Assembly: GCA_017643215.1 (NCBI GenBank)
Contig: JAEPNV010000001.1
Span: 434,001 to 498,000 of the forward strand
Origin: Roseibium sp.
Lineage (GTDB): Bacteria > Pseudomonadota > Alphaproteobacteria > Rhizobiales > Stappiaceae
DNA: 64,000 nucleotides
Reading direction: 5' to 3'
A model generated the notes under the pieces. It was not told the origin of the DNA, made no database searches, and saw only the letters and a list, made by a program, of their open reading frames with translations. How positions within the stretch are numbered: position 1 is the first letter of the stretch; each line of letters begins with the position of its first letter. This document shows positions 18,587 through 27,337 of the stretch, in pieces. The position numbers and the translations under genes are program-made.

Positions 18587-19981
18587 TCAATCCAGCCAGC
18601 CGTCCTTTTTGAGCACCGCGTATGTCTCATCAAGGGTCTTTTTCGCCGTGGCGACCAGGTAATCGGCCTCGTCGTGGGAGAGCACCAGCGGCGGCGAGAT
18701 GATCATGCTGTCGCGCACCGCGCGCATCACCAGGCCGTTTTGGAACGAAAGATCGCGGCAGATCGTACCGACGGTGCCCGTGTCGGCGAACGCCCTGGTC
18801 CGGTCGGCCTTGTCCGGCACCAGTTCCAGCGCGCCCATCAGCCCGGTCATGCGCGCTTCGCCGACAAGGGGATGATCGGCCAGTGCGCGCCATCGCGCCT
18901 GCAGGTAGGGCCCGATGTCATCGGCGACCCGGTCCACCAGACCTTCCCGCTCCATGATCTCCAGATTGGTGAGCGCGGCGGCCGCGCAGGCCGGGTGGCC
19001 GGAATAGGTGTACCCGTGGAAGAATTCGCCGCCTTTTTCGAATAGGCCCGCCGCCACCTTGTCGGACACCAGAACGCCGCCCATCGGCAGGTAGCCGGAG
19101 GTTAGGCCCTTGGCGATCGCCATCAGGTCCGGGTCGAGGCCAAAATGGTCCGAGCCGAACCAGCGGCCGAGCCGGCCAAAACCGCAGATCACCTCGTCGG
19201 CAACGAACAGGATGTCGCGCTCTGAAAGGATCCGCCGGATCTCCGGCCAGTAGCTGCCGGGCGGAATGATGACGCCGCCCGCGCCCTGGATCGGCTCGGC
19301 GATGAACGCCGCGACATTGTCCTCGCCAAGCGCATCGATCGCCCGCTCCAATTCCCGGGCCGCCTGAACGCCGAACGCGTCCGGGCTCATCTCGCCGCCT
19401 TCGCCGAACCAATAGGGCTGGTCGATGTGATGGACGCCGGGCACCGGCAGATCGCCCTGGCCGTGCATCGCCTTCATGCCGCCAAGGCTAGTACCGGCAA
19501 GGGTCGAGCCGTGATAGCCGTTCCAGCGGCTGATGATCACCTTCTTGTCCGGCTGGCCCATCTGGTCCCAGTAGGTGCGCACCATCCGGAACACGGTGTC
19601 GTTCGCCTCCGATCCGGACGAGCAGTAAAACACCTTGTTGACATGCGCCGGAGCGAGCTGGGCAAGCTTCTCCGACAGCGCGACCGCCGGCGGATGGCTC
19701 GTCTTGAAGAAGGTGTTGTAATAGGACAATTCGCACATTTGCCGGTGCACGGCGTCGGCGATCTCCGCCCGGCCGTGGCCAACTTGAACGCACCACAGAC
19801 CGGCCATCCCGTCCATGATCCGGTTGCCGTCGGAATCCGTCAGCCAGACGCCCTCCGCGCTGGTGATGATCCGGCTGCCCTCTTCGTTCAGCGTTTTCAT
19901 GTCCGAAAACGGATGCAGGTGATGGGCCGCGTCCAGGGCCTTCAGGGCCGCGGTCGGATAGATGTTGGATGGGGCGGTCAT
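18587..19981 (-). CDS. Class III aminotransferase, polyamine/putrescine-pyruvate type
   Basis: This 464-residue PLP enzyme transfers amino groups from an omega-amine to pyruvate. It shows fold-type I class III marks: 'YCSSGSEANDTVFRMVRTY', 'ISRWNGYHGST', 'LFVADEVICGFGR', and the PLP lysine in 'DLMAIAKGLTSGYLPMGG'. 'HLHPFSDMKTLNEEGSRII' at the N-terminus is typical of SpuC-like putrescine aminotransferases. The start at 19981 follows AGGGAGA. It lies 54 bp after the glutamine-synthetase-like gene on the same strand and both probably form one transcript for polyamine breakdown. Other omega-amines such as beta-alanine or taurine remain possible substrates. Confidence 0.88.
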   Translation of the reverse strand: MTAPSNIYPTAALKALDAAHHLHPFSDMKTLNEEGSRIITSAEGVWLTDSDGNRIMDGMAGLWCVQVGHGRAEIADAVHRQMCELSYYNTFFKTSHPPAVALSEKLAQLAPAHVNKVFYCSSGSEANDTVFRMVRTYWDQMGQPDKKVIISRWNGYHGSTLAGTSLGGMKAMHGQGDLPVPGVHHIDQPYWFGEGGEMSPDAFGVQAARELERAIDALGEDNVAAFIAEPIQGAGGVIIPPGSYWPEIRRILSERDILFVADEVICGFGRLGRWFGSDHFGLDPDLMAIAKGLTSGYLPMGGVLVSDKVAAGLFEKGGEFFHGYTYSGHPACAAAALTNLEIMEREGLVDRVADDIGPYLQARWRALADHPLVGEARMTGLMGALELVPDKADRTRAFADTGTVGTICRDLSFQNGLVMRAVRDSMIISPPLVLSHDEADYLVATAKKTLDETYAVLKKDGWLD

Positions 19982-20035
19982 CGCGGGCTCTCCCTCGGCA
20001 CACGGATCGGACAAAGTCGGGTTTGGACAGCGGCG

Positions 20036-21439
20036 TCAGACGTTCAAAAGCAGGTATTCCCGCTCCCACGGGCTGATCACCGACATGAAGGTCTCGAATT
20101 CCTCGTATTTGATCGCCCGGTAGGTGGCGACGAAGGTTTCGCCGAACACCTCGATGATGTCCTCGCTCGCCTCGAAGAGGCCAACCGCTTCGGGAAGGCC
20201 GCGCGGCAGGGACTTGATCACATCGCTCGAATACCCCGTGCGCGGCGCGTCCGGCGTCAGCCCCTTGACCATGCCGAGATAGCCGCAGGCGAGCGAGGCG
20301 GCGATCGCCAGATAGGGATTGGCATCGGACCCCGGGATCCGGTTTTCAAGCCGCCGGCCTTGCGGGTCGGAATAGGGCACGCGCAGGCCGACCGTCCGAT
20401 TGTCATAGCCCCAATAGACATTGACCGGCGAGGTGGAGTTGCGGGCAAAGCGACGGTAGGAATTGACGAACGGCGCCATGATGCACGTGACATAGGGAAG
20501 ATACGCCTGGTGCCCGGCGATGAACGACAGGAACTCCGGTGTTTCCGCCCCGTCGGCGCCGGAAAAGATGTTGGCGCCGGTTTCCCGGTCCTTGATGGAC
20601 TGGTGGATATGCATCGCCGAGCCGGGCTGGCCCGACATCGGCTTCGACATGAAAGTCGCGTACATGTCGTGCCGCAGGGCGGATTCGCGGATCGTGCGCT
20701 TGAACAGGAACACTTGGTCGGCCAGAGCCAACGGCGCGCCGTGGCGCAGGTTGATCTCCATCTGCGCGGCGCCTTCCTCGTGGATCATCGTATCGATCTC
20801 AAGCCCCTGTTTTTCAGACAGGTCGTAGATGTCGTCGATGAGATCATCGAATTCGTTCAGCGCGGAGATGGAATAGGATTGGCGGCCGACCTCCGGCCGC
20901 CCCGAGCGGCCGGTGGGCGGCTCCAGCGGGTAATCGGGATCCGTGTTCGGCTTGACGAGATAGAACTCAAGCTCCGGCGCGATGACCGGCTCCCAGCCCC
21001 GGTCGTCATAGAGCTTGAGGATCCGTTTCAGGACGTTGCGCGGTGCGGTCTCAACCGGATCGCCCGCGCGGGTATAGGCGTCGTGAATGAGCTGCGCGGT
21101 CGGATCGGTTTCCCACGGCACCGAGGTCAACGTCGAATAGTCGGCATGGAAATAAAGGTCGCCGTCGGTCGGATTGTGCTGAAACCGCTCGTCGTTTTCC
21201 GGATATTCGCCCGAGATCGTCTGCGCGAAGATGGAGGCCGGCATGGTCATGACCGGGCCGGAGAAGAATTTTTCCGTTGGCATCATCTTGCCGCGGGCAA
21301 CGCCGGCAAGATCGGGCACGACGCATTCAATGTCCTGGATGGTGCGGGCCCGCAGCCAGGCTTTCGCGGTGTCGCCGTCCGGAACGCCGAGCAGGCTGTC
21401 CAAGGGGGAGGCCGGGGTGGGGCTGGGTGCGTCGCTCAC
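20036..21439 (-). CDS. puuA: Glutamine-synthetase-like gamma-glutamylpolyamine synthetase
   Basis: This 467-residue ATP-grasp-free GS-fold ligase probably attaches glutamate to putrescine or another polyamine. GS features include 'APELEFYLV' metal ligands near residue 140, 'QMEINLRHGAPLALADQ', 'KPMSGQPGSAMHIHQS' with the catalytic His, and 'NSYRRFARNSTSPVNVYWGYDNRTVGLR'. It lacks the adenylylation loop of GlnA. The GTG at 21439 is chosen because CGGAG stands eight bases upstream; an ATG at 21475 is possible but has no ribosome site. A GTGATCAC operator lies upstream, and an aminotransferase gene follows. Which polyamine it uses cannot be read from sequence. Confidence 0.85.
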   Translation of the reverse strand: MSDAPSPTPASPLDSLLGVPDGDTAKAWLRARTIQDIECVVPDLAGVARGKMMPTEKFFSGPVMTMPASIFAQTISGEYPENDERFQHNPTDGDLYFHADYSTLTSVPWETDPTAQLIHDAYTRAGDPVETAPRNVLKRILKLYDDRGWEPVIAPELEFYLVKPNTDPDYPLEPPTGRSGRPEVGRQSYSISALNEFDDLIDDIYDLSEKQGLEIDTMIHEEGAAQMEINLRHGAPLALADQVFLFKRTIRESALRHDMYATFMSKPMSGQPGSAMHIHQSIKDRETGANIFSGADGAETPEFLSFIAGHQAYLPYVTCIMAPFVNSYRRFARNSTSPVNVYWGYDNRTVGLRVPYSDPQGRRLENRIPGSDANPYLAIAASLACGYLGMVKGLTPDAPRTGYSSDVIKSLPRGLPEAVGLFEASEDIIEVFGETFVATYRAIKYEEFETFMSVISPWEREYLLLNV

Positions 21440-21579
21440 GAAAAGGCTCCGGTGTCGTTGCCGCGCGAAATACATCCGGCGTTTCGGGGCTCGTTGCGGG
21501 GAACCGCCTATCCTGACCGCAAGGGACGATCCGCCGCGCTTGGGCCGGTTCGCAGAGGCGCGGATCTCCGTCTTGATAG

Positions 21580-21593
21580 TTTGTGATCACAAA
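21580..21593. promoter_or_regulatory. GntR/FadR-type operator upstream of the first gamma-glutamylpolyamine synthetase gene
   Basis: A perfect 14-bp palindrome, TTTGTGATCACAAA, lies between the synthetase gene and the convergent-side regulator gene. It shares its GTGATCAC core with the site at 22431-22444, and both flank the GntR gene. Confidence 0.7.
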
Positions 21594-21646
21594 ATATGCA
21601 AGCGATCCGGTTGGCGTCCCGGCGACGGTCGGGAGAGTTGGACCGG

Positions 21647-22330
21647 TCAGGCACCGTTCAATCCGTCGCGGCCCAACAGCCCCATGCCGTCGCGGATGTC
21701 GGACGCGATCGCGGTGCGCAGCGCGGACGTGTCTCCGGCGCGGATCGCGGCGATCGCGGCCTTGTGCCAGTCAATGAGGTTCCGGGTGCCAACGCGACCG
21801 TAGACCGTGCGCATATAGGGCGCGAATTGCAGCCACAGGCTGTCGGTCAAGGGCAGCAGGATTTCAGACCGCGAGGCGCGGTAAAGGGTGAAATGAAAGG
21901 CGTGATTGAGCCGCATGTAAGCTTCCGCATCACCGGTCCCGAGGCTCTCGTCGATCTCAAGATCGATCTCCTCCAGCGCGTCGACATCCGCCGGGTCTAG
22001 AAAGGCCAGACCCATTTCGGCAAGCTCCGGTTCCAGGAGCAGGCGCGCGGTCAGGATTTCGTCGAACCGGCCAGCGGTCATTTCCGGCACCTGCACGCGG
22101 CCGTTCGCGCGGATTTCCAGCGCGTTTTCCGCCGCAAGGCGCTGGATCACCTCCCGGACCGGCATCGGACTGACGCCGAGGTCCTTTGCCAGTCCGCGCA
22201 AGGTCACGGCCTTTCCCGGAATGAAGCGTCCGGTCAAAAGCGCGGTCCGCACGGATTGATCGACCTGTTCACGGGTCGCCCCACGCGTCGCCGGCGGGGT
22301 GGGGGGCACAATTGGATTGAGGTCAACCAT
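21647..22330 (-). CDS. GntR family (FadR/FCD) transcriptional regulator
   Basis: This 227-residue repressor-type protein has an N-terminal winged helix (about residues 15-85: 'LRGLAKDLGVSPMPVREVIQRLAAENALE') and an all-helical FCD domain ('RLLLEPELAEMGLA', 'NHAFHFTLYRAS', 'LWLQFAPYMRTVY', 'DWHKAAIAAIRAGD') whose Asp/His residues usually bind a metal and a carboxylate effector. It sits between two glutamine-synthetase-like genes, each preceded by a GTGATCAC palindrome, so it probably controls both and itself in response to a polyamine intermediate. The ATG at 22330 is used; the frame extends upstream through non-conserved sequence. Confidence 0.88.
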   Translation of the reverse strand: MVDLNPIVPPTPPATRGATREQVDQSVRTALLTGRFIPGKAVTLRGLAKDLGVSPMPVREVIQRLAAENALEIRANGRVQVPEMTAGRFDEILTARLLLEPELAEMGLAFLDPADVDALEEIDLEIDESLGTGDAEAYMRLNHAFHFTLYRASRSEILLPLTDSLWLQFAPYMRTVYGRVGTRNLIDWHKAAIAAIRAGDTSALRTAIASDIRDGMGLLGRDGLNGA

Positions 22331-22430
22331 CGTTTTGAGAGTGTTCCTGGAAACCGGACGTTGCTCCGGCCCGTTTGCGCGGCAAGGCAACCGGCGTCTG
22401 CGCGGGCACTTGCCTTGACAGGATTTTGAG

Positions 22431-22444
22431 AAAGTGATCACATT
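22431..22444. promoter_or_regulatory. GntR/FadR-type operator in the divergent gap before the second synthetase gene
   Basis: The palindrome core GTGATCAC (22434-22441) within AAAGTGATCACATT matches the operator at 21580-21593. It lies in the 184-bp gap between the divergent regulator and the second synthetase gene, where it can control both. Confidence 0.65.
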
Positions 22445-22514
22445 TTTTCAAGCATTCAATCGGGCGGTCCCTCGTCGCGGTACGCGATACAAACGCACAC
22501 CAACCGGAAAACGC

Positions 22515-23903
22515 ATGGTCGACATTCGCCATCACGATCTGGAACACCCAGCGGCACCAGGCTGGCAATTGGGATTTGAGAGCTTTCTGACCGACCATCC
22601 CGATCTGGATACGCTGGAAGTGATCCTGCCCGACACCAACGGAGTCCTGCGCGGCAAATGGCTGCCGGGCACCGCCCTGCGCAAGGTCTTCGAACAGGGC
22701 GTGGCGTTTCCGTTTTCCCTGTTCGGGCTCGACGTCTGGGGCCGCGAGGTCGAATCGACCGGCCTGCACATCGAGACCGGGGACAGGGACGGACTGTGCT
22801 GGCCAATCCCGGAAACATTGAAGTTGGTGCCGTGGGCCGAGCGGAAGACCGCCCAGGTCCTTTTGTCGATGTATCACCGGGACGGCGCGCCGTTCCTGAT
22901 CGACCCACGCCATGTCCTTGAGCGCATGATCGGGCGGCTGTCGGACGATCTCGGCGTCACGGCCACCTGCGCGTTTGAGCTGGAATTTTATCTCTTTGAG
23001 GAAAGCGAGGGCGACTGGACGGAACAGCCCAAACCGCTGTTTTCCACCCATCTCGGCCCGGCCCGCCAGAACATGTATGCGCTGTCTGATCTGGAAGCCC
23101 TGCTGCCCGTGGTCGATGATCTGCGCAAGGCGTGCGAAGCGCAGGGCATCCCGGCAGATGCCGCGGTCTCCGAAGCGGCACCCGGACAGTTCGAGCTCAA
23201 TCTGCATCACCGGCGCAATCCGCTGCTGGCCGCAGATGATGTCGTGATGCTGCGCCGGCTGGTGGCCGGTGTCGCCCGGCGGCACCAGCTCAAGGCATCG
23301 TTCATGGCCAAGCCGTTCGTGGAGTGGCCCGGCAACGGCATGCATGTCCATGTGTCTATGGAGCGCGCGGGCCAAAACCTGTTCGCCGATCCGGAAACGG
23401 GATCGAACAAACTCGGCCATGCGATCAACGGTTTGCTGGAGACGATGCCGGAGGCCTTGCTGCTCTTCACCTCGACCTTCAACGGCTTCCGCCGCATGCA
23501 GCCAGGCTCTTACGCGCCAACCTCGATCTGTTGGGGGCACGACAACCGGTCGGTTGCCCTGCGCGTGCCGGCAAGCAGCCCGGAAGCGGCCCGGATCGAG
23601 CATAGGATTGCCGGTGCGGACGCCAATCCATACCTGGTTCTGACTGGCATTCTCGCCGGCATGCTGGAGGGGCTGAACGCCAAGGTCAGTCCGCCGCCGC
23701 CGGTCGGCGGCAACGCCTATGAGGAAAAACACAAGCGCCTGACGCCCTGGATGGACGAGGCGATCGACGCGTTTGAAGCATCGAGCCGCATGAAAGAGGC
23801 GGTCGGCGCGGACATGCACAAAGTGCTGACGGAGATCAAAAAGGAAGAACTCAACGAATTCGGCCGCGAGATTTCGACGCTGGAAAGGCAGACCTATCTC
23901 TGA
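22515..23903 (+). CDS. Second glutamine-synthetase-like gamma-glutamylpolyamine synthetase
   Basis: This 462-residue GS-fold ligase is clearly diverged from the paralogue at 20036-21439. It has 'TCAFELEFYLFEE', 'QFELNLHHRRNPLLAADD', 'KPFVEWPGNGMHVHVSM' and 'NGFRRMQPGSYAPTSICWGHDNRSVALRVP'. The ATG at 22515 has only a weak GGAA ribosome site. It starts 185 bp from the divergent regulator and is followed 181 bp later by the polyamine importer genes. Two diverged copies in one locus suggest different amine substrates, for example putrescine and a longer or a mono-amine; that is inference. Confidence 0.85.
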   Translation: MVDIRHHDLEHPAAPGWQLGFESFLTDHPDLDTLEVILPDTNGVLRGKWLPGTALRKVFEQGVAFPFSLFGLDVWGREVESTGLHIETGDRDGLCWPIPETLKLVPWAERKTAQVLLSMYHRDGAPFLIDPRHVLERMIGRLSDDLGVTATCAFELEFYLFEESEGDWTEQPKPLFSTHLGPARQNMYALSDLEALLPVVDDLRKACEAQGIPADAAVSEAAPGQFELNLHHRRNPLLAADDVVMLRRLVAGVARRHQLKASFMAKPFVEWPGNGMHVHVSMERAGQNLFADPETGSNKLGHAINGLLETMPEALLLFTSTFNGFRRMQPGSYAPTSICWGHDNRSVALRVPASSPEAARIEHRIAGADANPYLVLTGILAGMLEGLNAKVSPPPPVGGNAYEEKHKRLTPWMDEAIDAFEASSRMKEAVGADMHKVLTEIKKEELNEFGREISTLERQTYL

Positions 23904-24084
23904 CGATTGACGAATTTTCGCCGCGCCGCGTTTTTGGGCAAATGGAGCGCCGTTTCCCGTTTGACGATCGGCTGGCGGCAATGTCAGGGTACGCAGCGGC
24001 AAGTGGCAGTGTGGACTGCCAAAAAACAAATCAGAACCCCGATCGGGCGATGTTCAAACAACCTTCTGGACTGGAGTAAAAAGC

Positions 24085-25176
24085 ATGATCAAGGGTCTTA
24101 TGGCGGGGGCCGCGGCGGTCGGCATGATGGCCGGCCTAGCACAGGCGCAGGACCGCACGGTGAATGTCTACAACTGGTCGGATTACATCGACGAGTCGAT
24201 CCTGGAAGACTTTACAAAGGAAACCGGGATCAAGGTCGTTTACGACGTGTTCGACAGCAACGAGATCTTGGAAACGAAGCTGCTGGCCGGCGGAACCGGC
24301 TATGACGTCGTGGTTCCAACGGGGAGCTTCCTGTCGCGCCAGATCCAGGCGGGCGTATTCGCCAAACTCGACAAGTCCCAACTGTCCAATCTCGACAACA
24401 TGTGGGCCGACATCGAAGCCCGCGTCGAAAAGTACGATCCCGGGAACGAGTATTCCATCAACTACATGTGGGGCACGACAGGTCTTGGCTACAATGTCGA
24501 CAAGGTAACGGCCGCGCTCGGCGACGGCGCGCCGGTCGACAGCTGGTCGCTTCTCTTCGACACCGCCAATCTGGAAAAGCTGCAGGGCTGCGGCATCCAC
24601 GTGCTCGACGCGCCGACCGAGCTCATTCCGGCCGCGCTCAATTACCTGGGTATGGATCCGGACAGCAAGGACGCGGGCGACATCGAAAAGGCCGGCGAGC
24701 TCTTGAAGACCATTCGGCCGTACATCCAGAAATTCCACTCATCGGAATACATCAATGCGCTCGCCAATGGCGATATCTGCCTGGCGGTCGGTTGGTCCGG
24801 CGATGTGCTCCAGGCCCGCGACCGGGCCGCGGAAGCGGACAACAACGTGACGGTTGCCTATTCGATCCCCAAGGAAGGTGCGTTGATGTGGTTCGACCAG
24901 ATGGCGATCCCGGCGGACGCGCCGAACATGGCCGAAGCGCACGAATTCCTCAATTTCATCATGCGCCCGGAGGTGATGGCCAAGGCCTCGAATTATGTCT
25001 ACTACGCCAATGGCAACGAGGCCTCGAAACCGTTCCTCAATGATGACGTGATCGGGGATCCTGCGATCTATCCGACCGAGGAATCGGTTAAGAACCTTTA
25101 CACGGTGACCGCGTACGGGCCGCGCGTGCAGCGAACGGTGACCCGCACCTGGACCGCGGTGAAAAGCGGCCAATGA
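24085..25176 (+). CDS. potF: Polyamine ABC transporter substrate-binding protein (PotF/PotD-like)
   Basis: This 363-residue periplasmic protein has a cleavable signal peptide (about residues 1-22, ending AQAQ). The mature start 'RTVNVYNWSDYIDESILEDFTKETGIKVVYDVFDSNE' is the hallmark of the PotD/PotF family. Conserved acidic and aromatic ligand residues are visible in 'YMWGTTGLGYN' and 'FDQMAIPADAPN'. It starts a four-gene importer (potFGHI order). A terminator-like hairpin follows its stop, which would let binding protein be made in excess. Putrescine or spermidine is the expected ligand. Confidence 0.93.
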   Translation: MIKGLMAGAAAVGMMAGLAQAQDRTVNVYNWSDYIDESILEDFTKETGIKVVYDVFDSNEILETKLLAGGTGYDVVVPTGSFLSRQIQAGVFAKLDKSQLSNLDNMWADIEARVEKYDPGNEYSINYMWGTTGLGYNVDKVTAALGDGAPVDSWSLLFDTANLEKLQGCGIHVLDAPTELIPAALNYLGMDPDSKDAGDIEKAGELLKTIRPYIQKFHSSEYINALANGDICLAVGWSGDVLQARDRAAEADNNVTVAYSIPKEGALMWFDQMAIPADAPNMAEAHEFLNFIMRPEVMAKASNYVYYANGNEASKPFLNDDVIGDPAIYPTEESVKNLYTVTAYGPRVQRTVTRTWTAVKSGQ

Positions 25177-25186
25177 GCCAGCTAAG

Positions 25187-25216
25187 CGGCCCCGCCAGAC
25201 CGGTGGGGCCGTTTTT
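25187..25216 (+). terminator. Attenuator-type terminator between potF and potG
   Basis: A GC-rich stem CGGCCCCGCC / GGTGGGGCCG (one G:U pair) with a 5-base loop is followed by TTTTT. It lies 10 bases after the potF stop and before potG, so it probably lowers transcription into the membrane and ATPase genes. Confidence 0.8.
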
Positions 25217-25246
25217 GCTTGCCGGGAATGGGATGGGGGCGATGGC

Positions 25247-26398
25247 GTGGCCAAGAAGCCGATAGGACCGGTTCGGCGCGAATTTTCACCGTGGGACGAT
25301 CCGGCGGCGGCGCCGTTCATCGAATTTCGCAGTGTCACGAAACGGTTCGGTGATTTCACCGCCGTCAAGGACCTCAGCCTGAAGATCCACGAACGCGAGT
25401 TTTTCGCGCTGCTCGGCGGATCGGGCTGCGGCAAGACCACCTTGATGCGCATGCTGGCGGGGTTCGAGACGCCGACATCGGGCCAGGTTTTTCTCGATGG
25501 CCAGGATCTGGCCGGCGTGCCGCCCTACCGCCGCCCGGTCAACATGATGTTCCAGTCCTATGCGCTGTTTCCGCACATGAACGTGGAAGCGAACATCGCC
25601 TTTGGCCTGAAACAGGACAAGTTGCCCAAGCCCGACATCGAGGCCCGGGTTAAGGAAATGCTGAGGCTGACCAAGCTGGAGCCGTTTGCCAAACGCAAGC
25701 CGCATCAGCTCTCCGGCGGCCAGCGCCAGCGGGTCGCCCTGGCACGGTCGCTCGCCAAGCGCCCGAAAGTCCTGCTGCTTGACGAACCGCTCGGTGCGCT
25801 CGACCGCAAACTGCGGGAGGAAACGCAGTTTGAACTGATGAACCTGCAGGAGGAACTGAAAGTGACCTTCCTGATCGTCACCCACGACCAGGAAGAGGCG
25901 ATGACGGTCGCCGACCGGATCGCGGTCATGGATGCCGGCGAGATCGTGCAGGTCGCGACACCGGCGGAGATTTACGAGACGCCGAATTCGAAATTCGTCG
26001 CCGATTTCATCGGCGATGTGAACCTGATTGAAGCCAAGGTGGTCGAAGCGTCGTCCGCCGGCACACGCCTCAAGGCCGTCGCCGACGACTTCCAGATCGA
26101 TGTCGCGCAGACCGTGACCGCGGCGGCCGGTGACACGGTCTGGTATGCGATCCGGCCGGAAAAGATCCGGATCTCGCGCGGCAAGCCGCCCGAGGCCGCC
26201 GTGAACGCGGTCGGCGCTCTCGTCTGGGACATTGCCTATCTTGGCGATGTGTCGATTTTCCATTCGCGCGTTGGCGAAAGCAGCACGCTGCGCTCCACCG
26301 TTGCCAATATCACCCGCCTTGTCGAGCGGCCCATCACCTGGGACGATCACGTCGTGCTGTCCTGGGAGCGGGACGCCGGCGTGGTCTTGACCGGGTAG
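25247..26398 (+). CDS. potG: Polyamine ABC transporter ATP-binding protein
   Basis: This 383-residue ATPase starts at GTG; an out-of-frame ATG lies 5 bases upstream. Walker A is 'GGSGCGKTT', the signature is 'LSGGQRQR', and Walker B is 'VLLLDEPLGALDRKLR'. 'VTHDQEEAMTVADRIAVM' and a C-terminal TOBE region follow. 'FALLGGSGCGKTTLMRMLAGFETP' and 'NMMFQSYALFPHMNVEANIAFGLKQ' are typical of PotG/PotA. It energises the two permeases encoded immediately downstream; spacing to potH is 9 bases. Confidence 0.93.
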   Translation: MAKKPIGPVRREFSPWDDPAAAPFIEFRSVTKRFGDFTAVKDLSLKIHEREFFALLGGSGCGKTTLMRMLAGFETPTSGQVFLDGQDLAGVPPYRRPVNMMFQSYALFPHMNVEANIAFGLKQDKLPKPDIEARVKEMLRLTKLEPFAKRKPHQLSGGQRQRVALARSLAKRPKVLLLDEPLGALDRKLREETQFELMNLQEELKVTFLIVTHDQEEAMTVADRIAVMDAGEIVQVATPAEIYETPNSKFVADFIGDVNLIEAKVVEASSAGTRLKAVADDFQIDVAQTVTAAAGDTVWYAIRPEKIRISRGKPPEAAVNAVGALVWDIAYLGDVSIFHSRVGESSTLRSTVANITRLVERPITWDDHVVLSWERDAGVVLTG

Positions 26399-26407
26399 GG
26401 CCAGGAC

Positions 26408-27337
26408 ATGTCCGGCGGACCGGCCTCCAGCACTCCAAAGCGCAGCCTGGGCGGCTGGGCGCTGATCGCGGTGCCTTATCTCTGGCTGTTCGTGTTTTTC
26501 CTGGCGCCGTTTTTCATCGTTTTCAAGATCTCGCTGTCGCAGGTCGCCATCGCGATCCCGCCATATTTCCCGACTTTCGATCTGGCCGAAGGCTGGGCGG
26601 CGCTGGTGGAAAACCTGCGCGAACTCTCCGCCGAAAACTATCTCTGGCTGACCCAGGACGACCTTTACTGGAAGTCCTACATGTCGAGCGTGATCATCGC
26701 CGGGGTCTCCACCATGCTGACGTTGCTCGTCGGCTATCCGATCGCCTACGGCATGGCGCGCAGCCCAAAGGCCTGGCGCCCGACCCTGTTGATGCTGGTG
26801 ATCCTGCCGTTTTGGACCAGCTTCCTGATCCGGGTCTATGCCTGGATCGGCATCTTGAAGAACGAGGGGTTGCTCAACCAGTTGCTGTTGACGCTGGGCG
26901 TGATCAGCGAGCCCCTGACGATCCTCAACACCAACATCGCCGTCTATATCGGGATCGTTTATTCCTACCTGCCGTTCCTGGTTCTGCCGCTTTATGCCAG
27001 CCTGGAAAAGCTGGACGAAAGCCTCTTGGAAGCCGCTGAGGATCTCGGCTGCCCGCCCTGGCAAGCGTTTTGGAAGATCACCCTGCCGCTGTCCCTGCCG
27101 GGCATCATTGCCGGCTGTTTTCTCGTGTTCATCCCGGCGGTCGGCGAATTCGTGATCCCCGATCTTCTGGGCGGCTCCGACACGCTGATGATCGGCAAGA
27201 CCTTGTGGGTGGAGTTTTTCGCCAACCGCGACTGGCCGGTCTCCTCCGCCGTCGCTGTGATCCTGCTGTTGCTGCTTGTCATCCCGATCGTGCTCTTCCA
27301 GAACCAGCAGCAGAAAATGGCGGAGAAGGATCGATGA
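26408..27337 (+). CDS. potH: Polyamine ABC transporter permease (PotH/PotB-like)
   Basis: This 309-residue permease has six predicted spans. The EAA loop is 'LLEAAEDLGCPPWQAFWKITLPLSLPG', and 'LVILPFWTSFLIRVYAWIGIL' is the family mark. The conserved C-terminal 'IPAVGEFVIPDLLGG' is present. The stop overlaps the potI start as ATGA, so the two are translationally coupled. Confidence 0.93.
   Translation: MSGGPASSTPKRSLGGWALIAVPYLWLFVFFLAPFFIVFKISLSQVAIAIPPYFPTFDLAEGWAALVENLRELSAENYLWLTQDDLYWKSYMSSVIIAGVSTMLTLLVGYPIAYGMARSPKAWRPTLLMLVILPFWTSFLIRVYAWIGILKNEGLLNQLLLTLGVISEPLTILNTNIAVYIGIVYSYLPFLVLPLYASLEKLDESLLEAAEDLGCPPWQAFWKITLPLSLPGIIAGCFLVFIPAVGEFVIPDLLGGSDTLMIGKTLWVEFFANRDWPVSSAVAVILLLLLVIPIVLFQNQQQKMAEKDR

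Noticed and set aside
18316..18633. Possible small gene in the repeat patch downstream of the aminotransferase
   Set aside because: Composition is unlike neighbouring genes, no ribosome site, and no features.
19427..21586. Long plus-strand open frame of about 719 codons opposite two real genes
   Set aside because: It lies antisense to the aminotransferase and the synthetase, has no domain and its composition matches an antisense shadow of high-GC coding DNA.
22323..24029. Minus-strand open frame of 568 codons
   Set aside because: Antisense to the second synthetase; no motifs, typical shadow.
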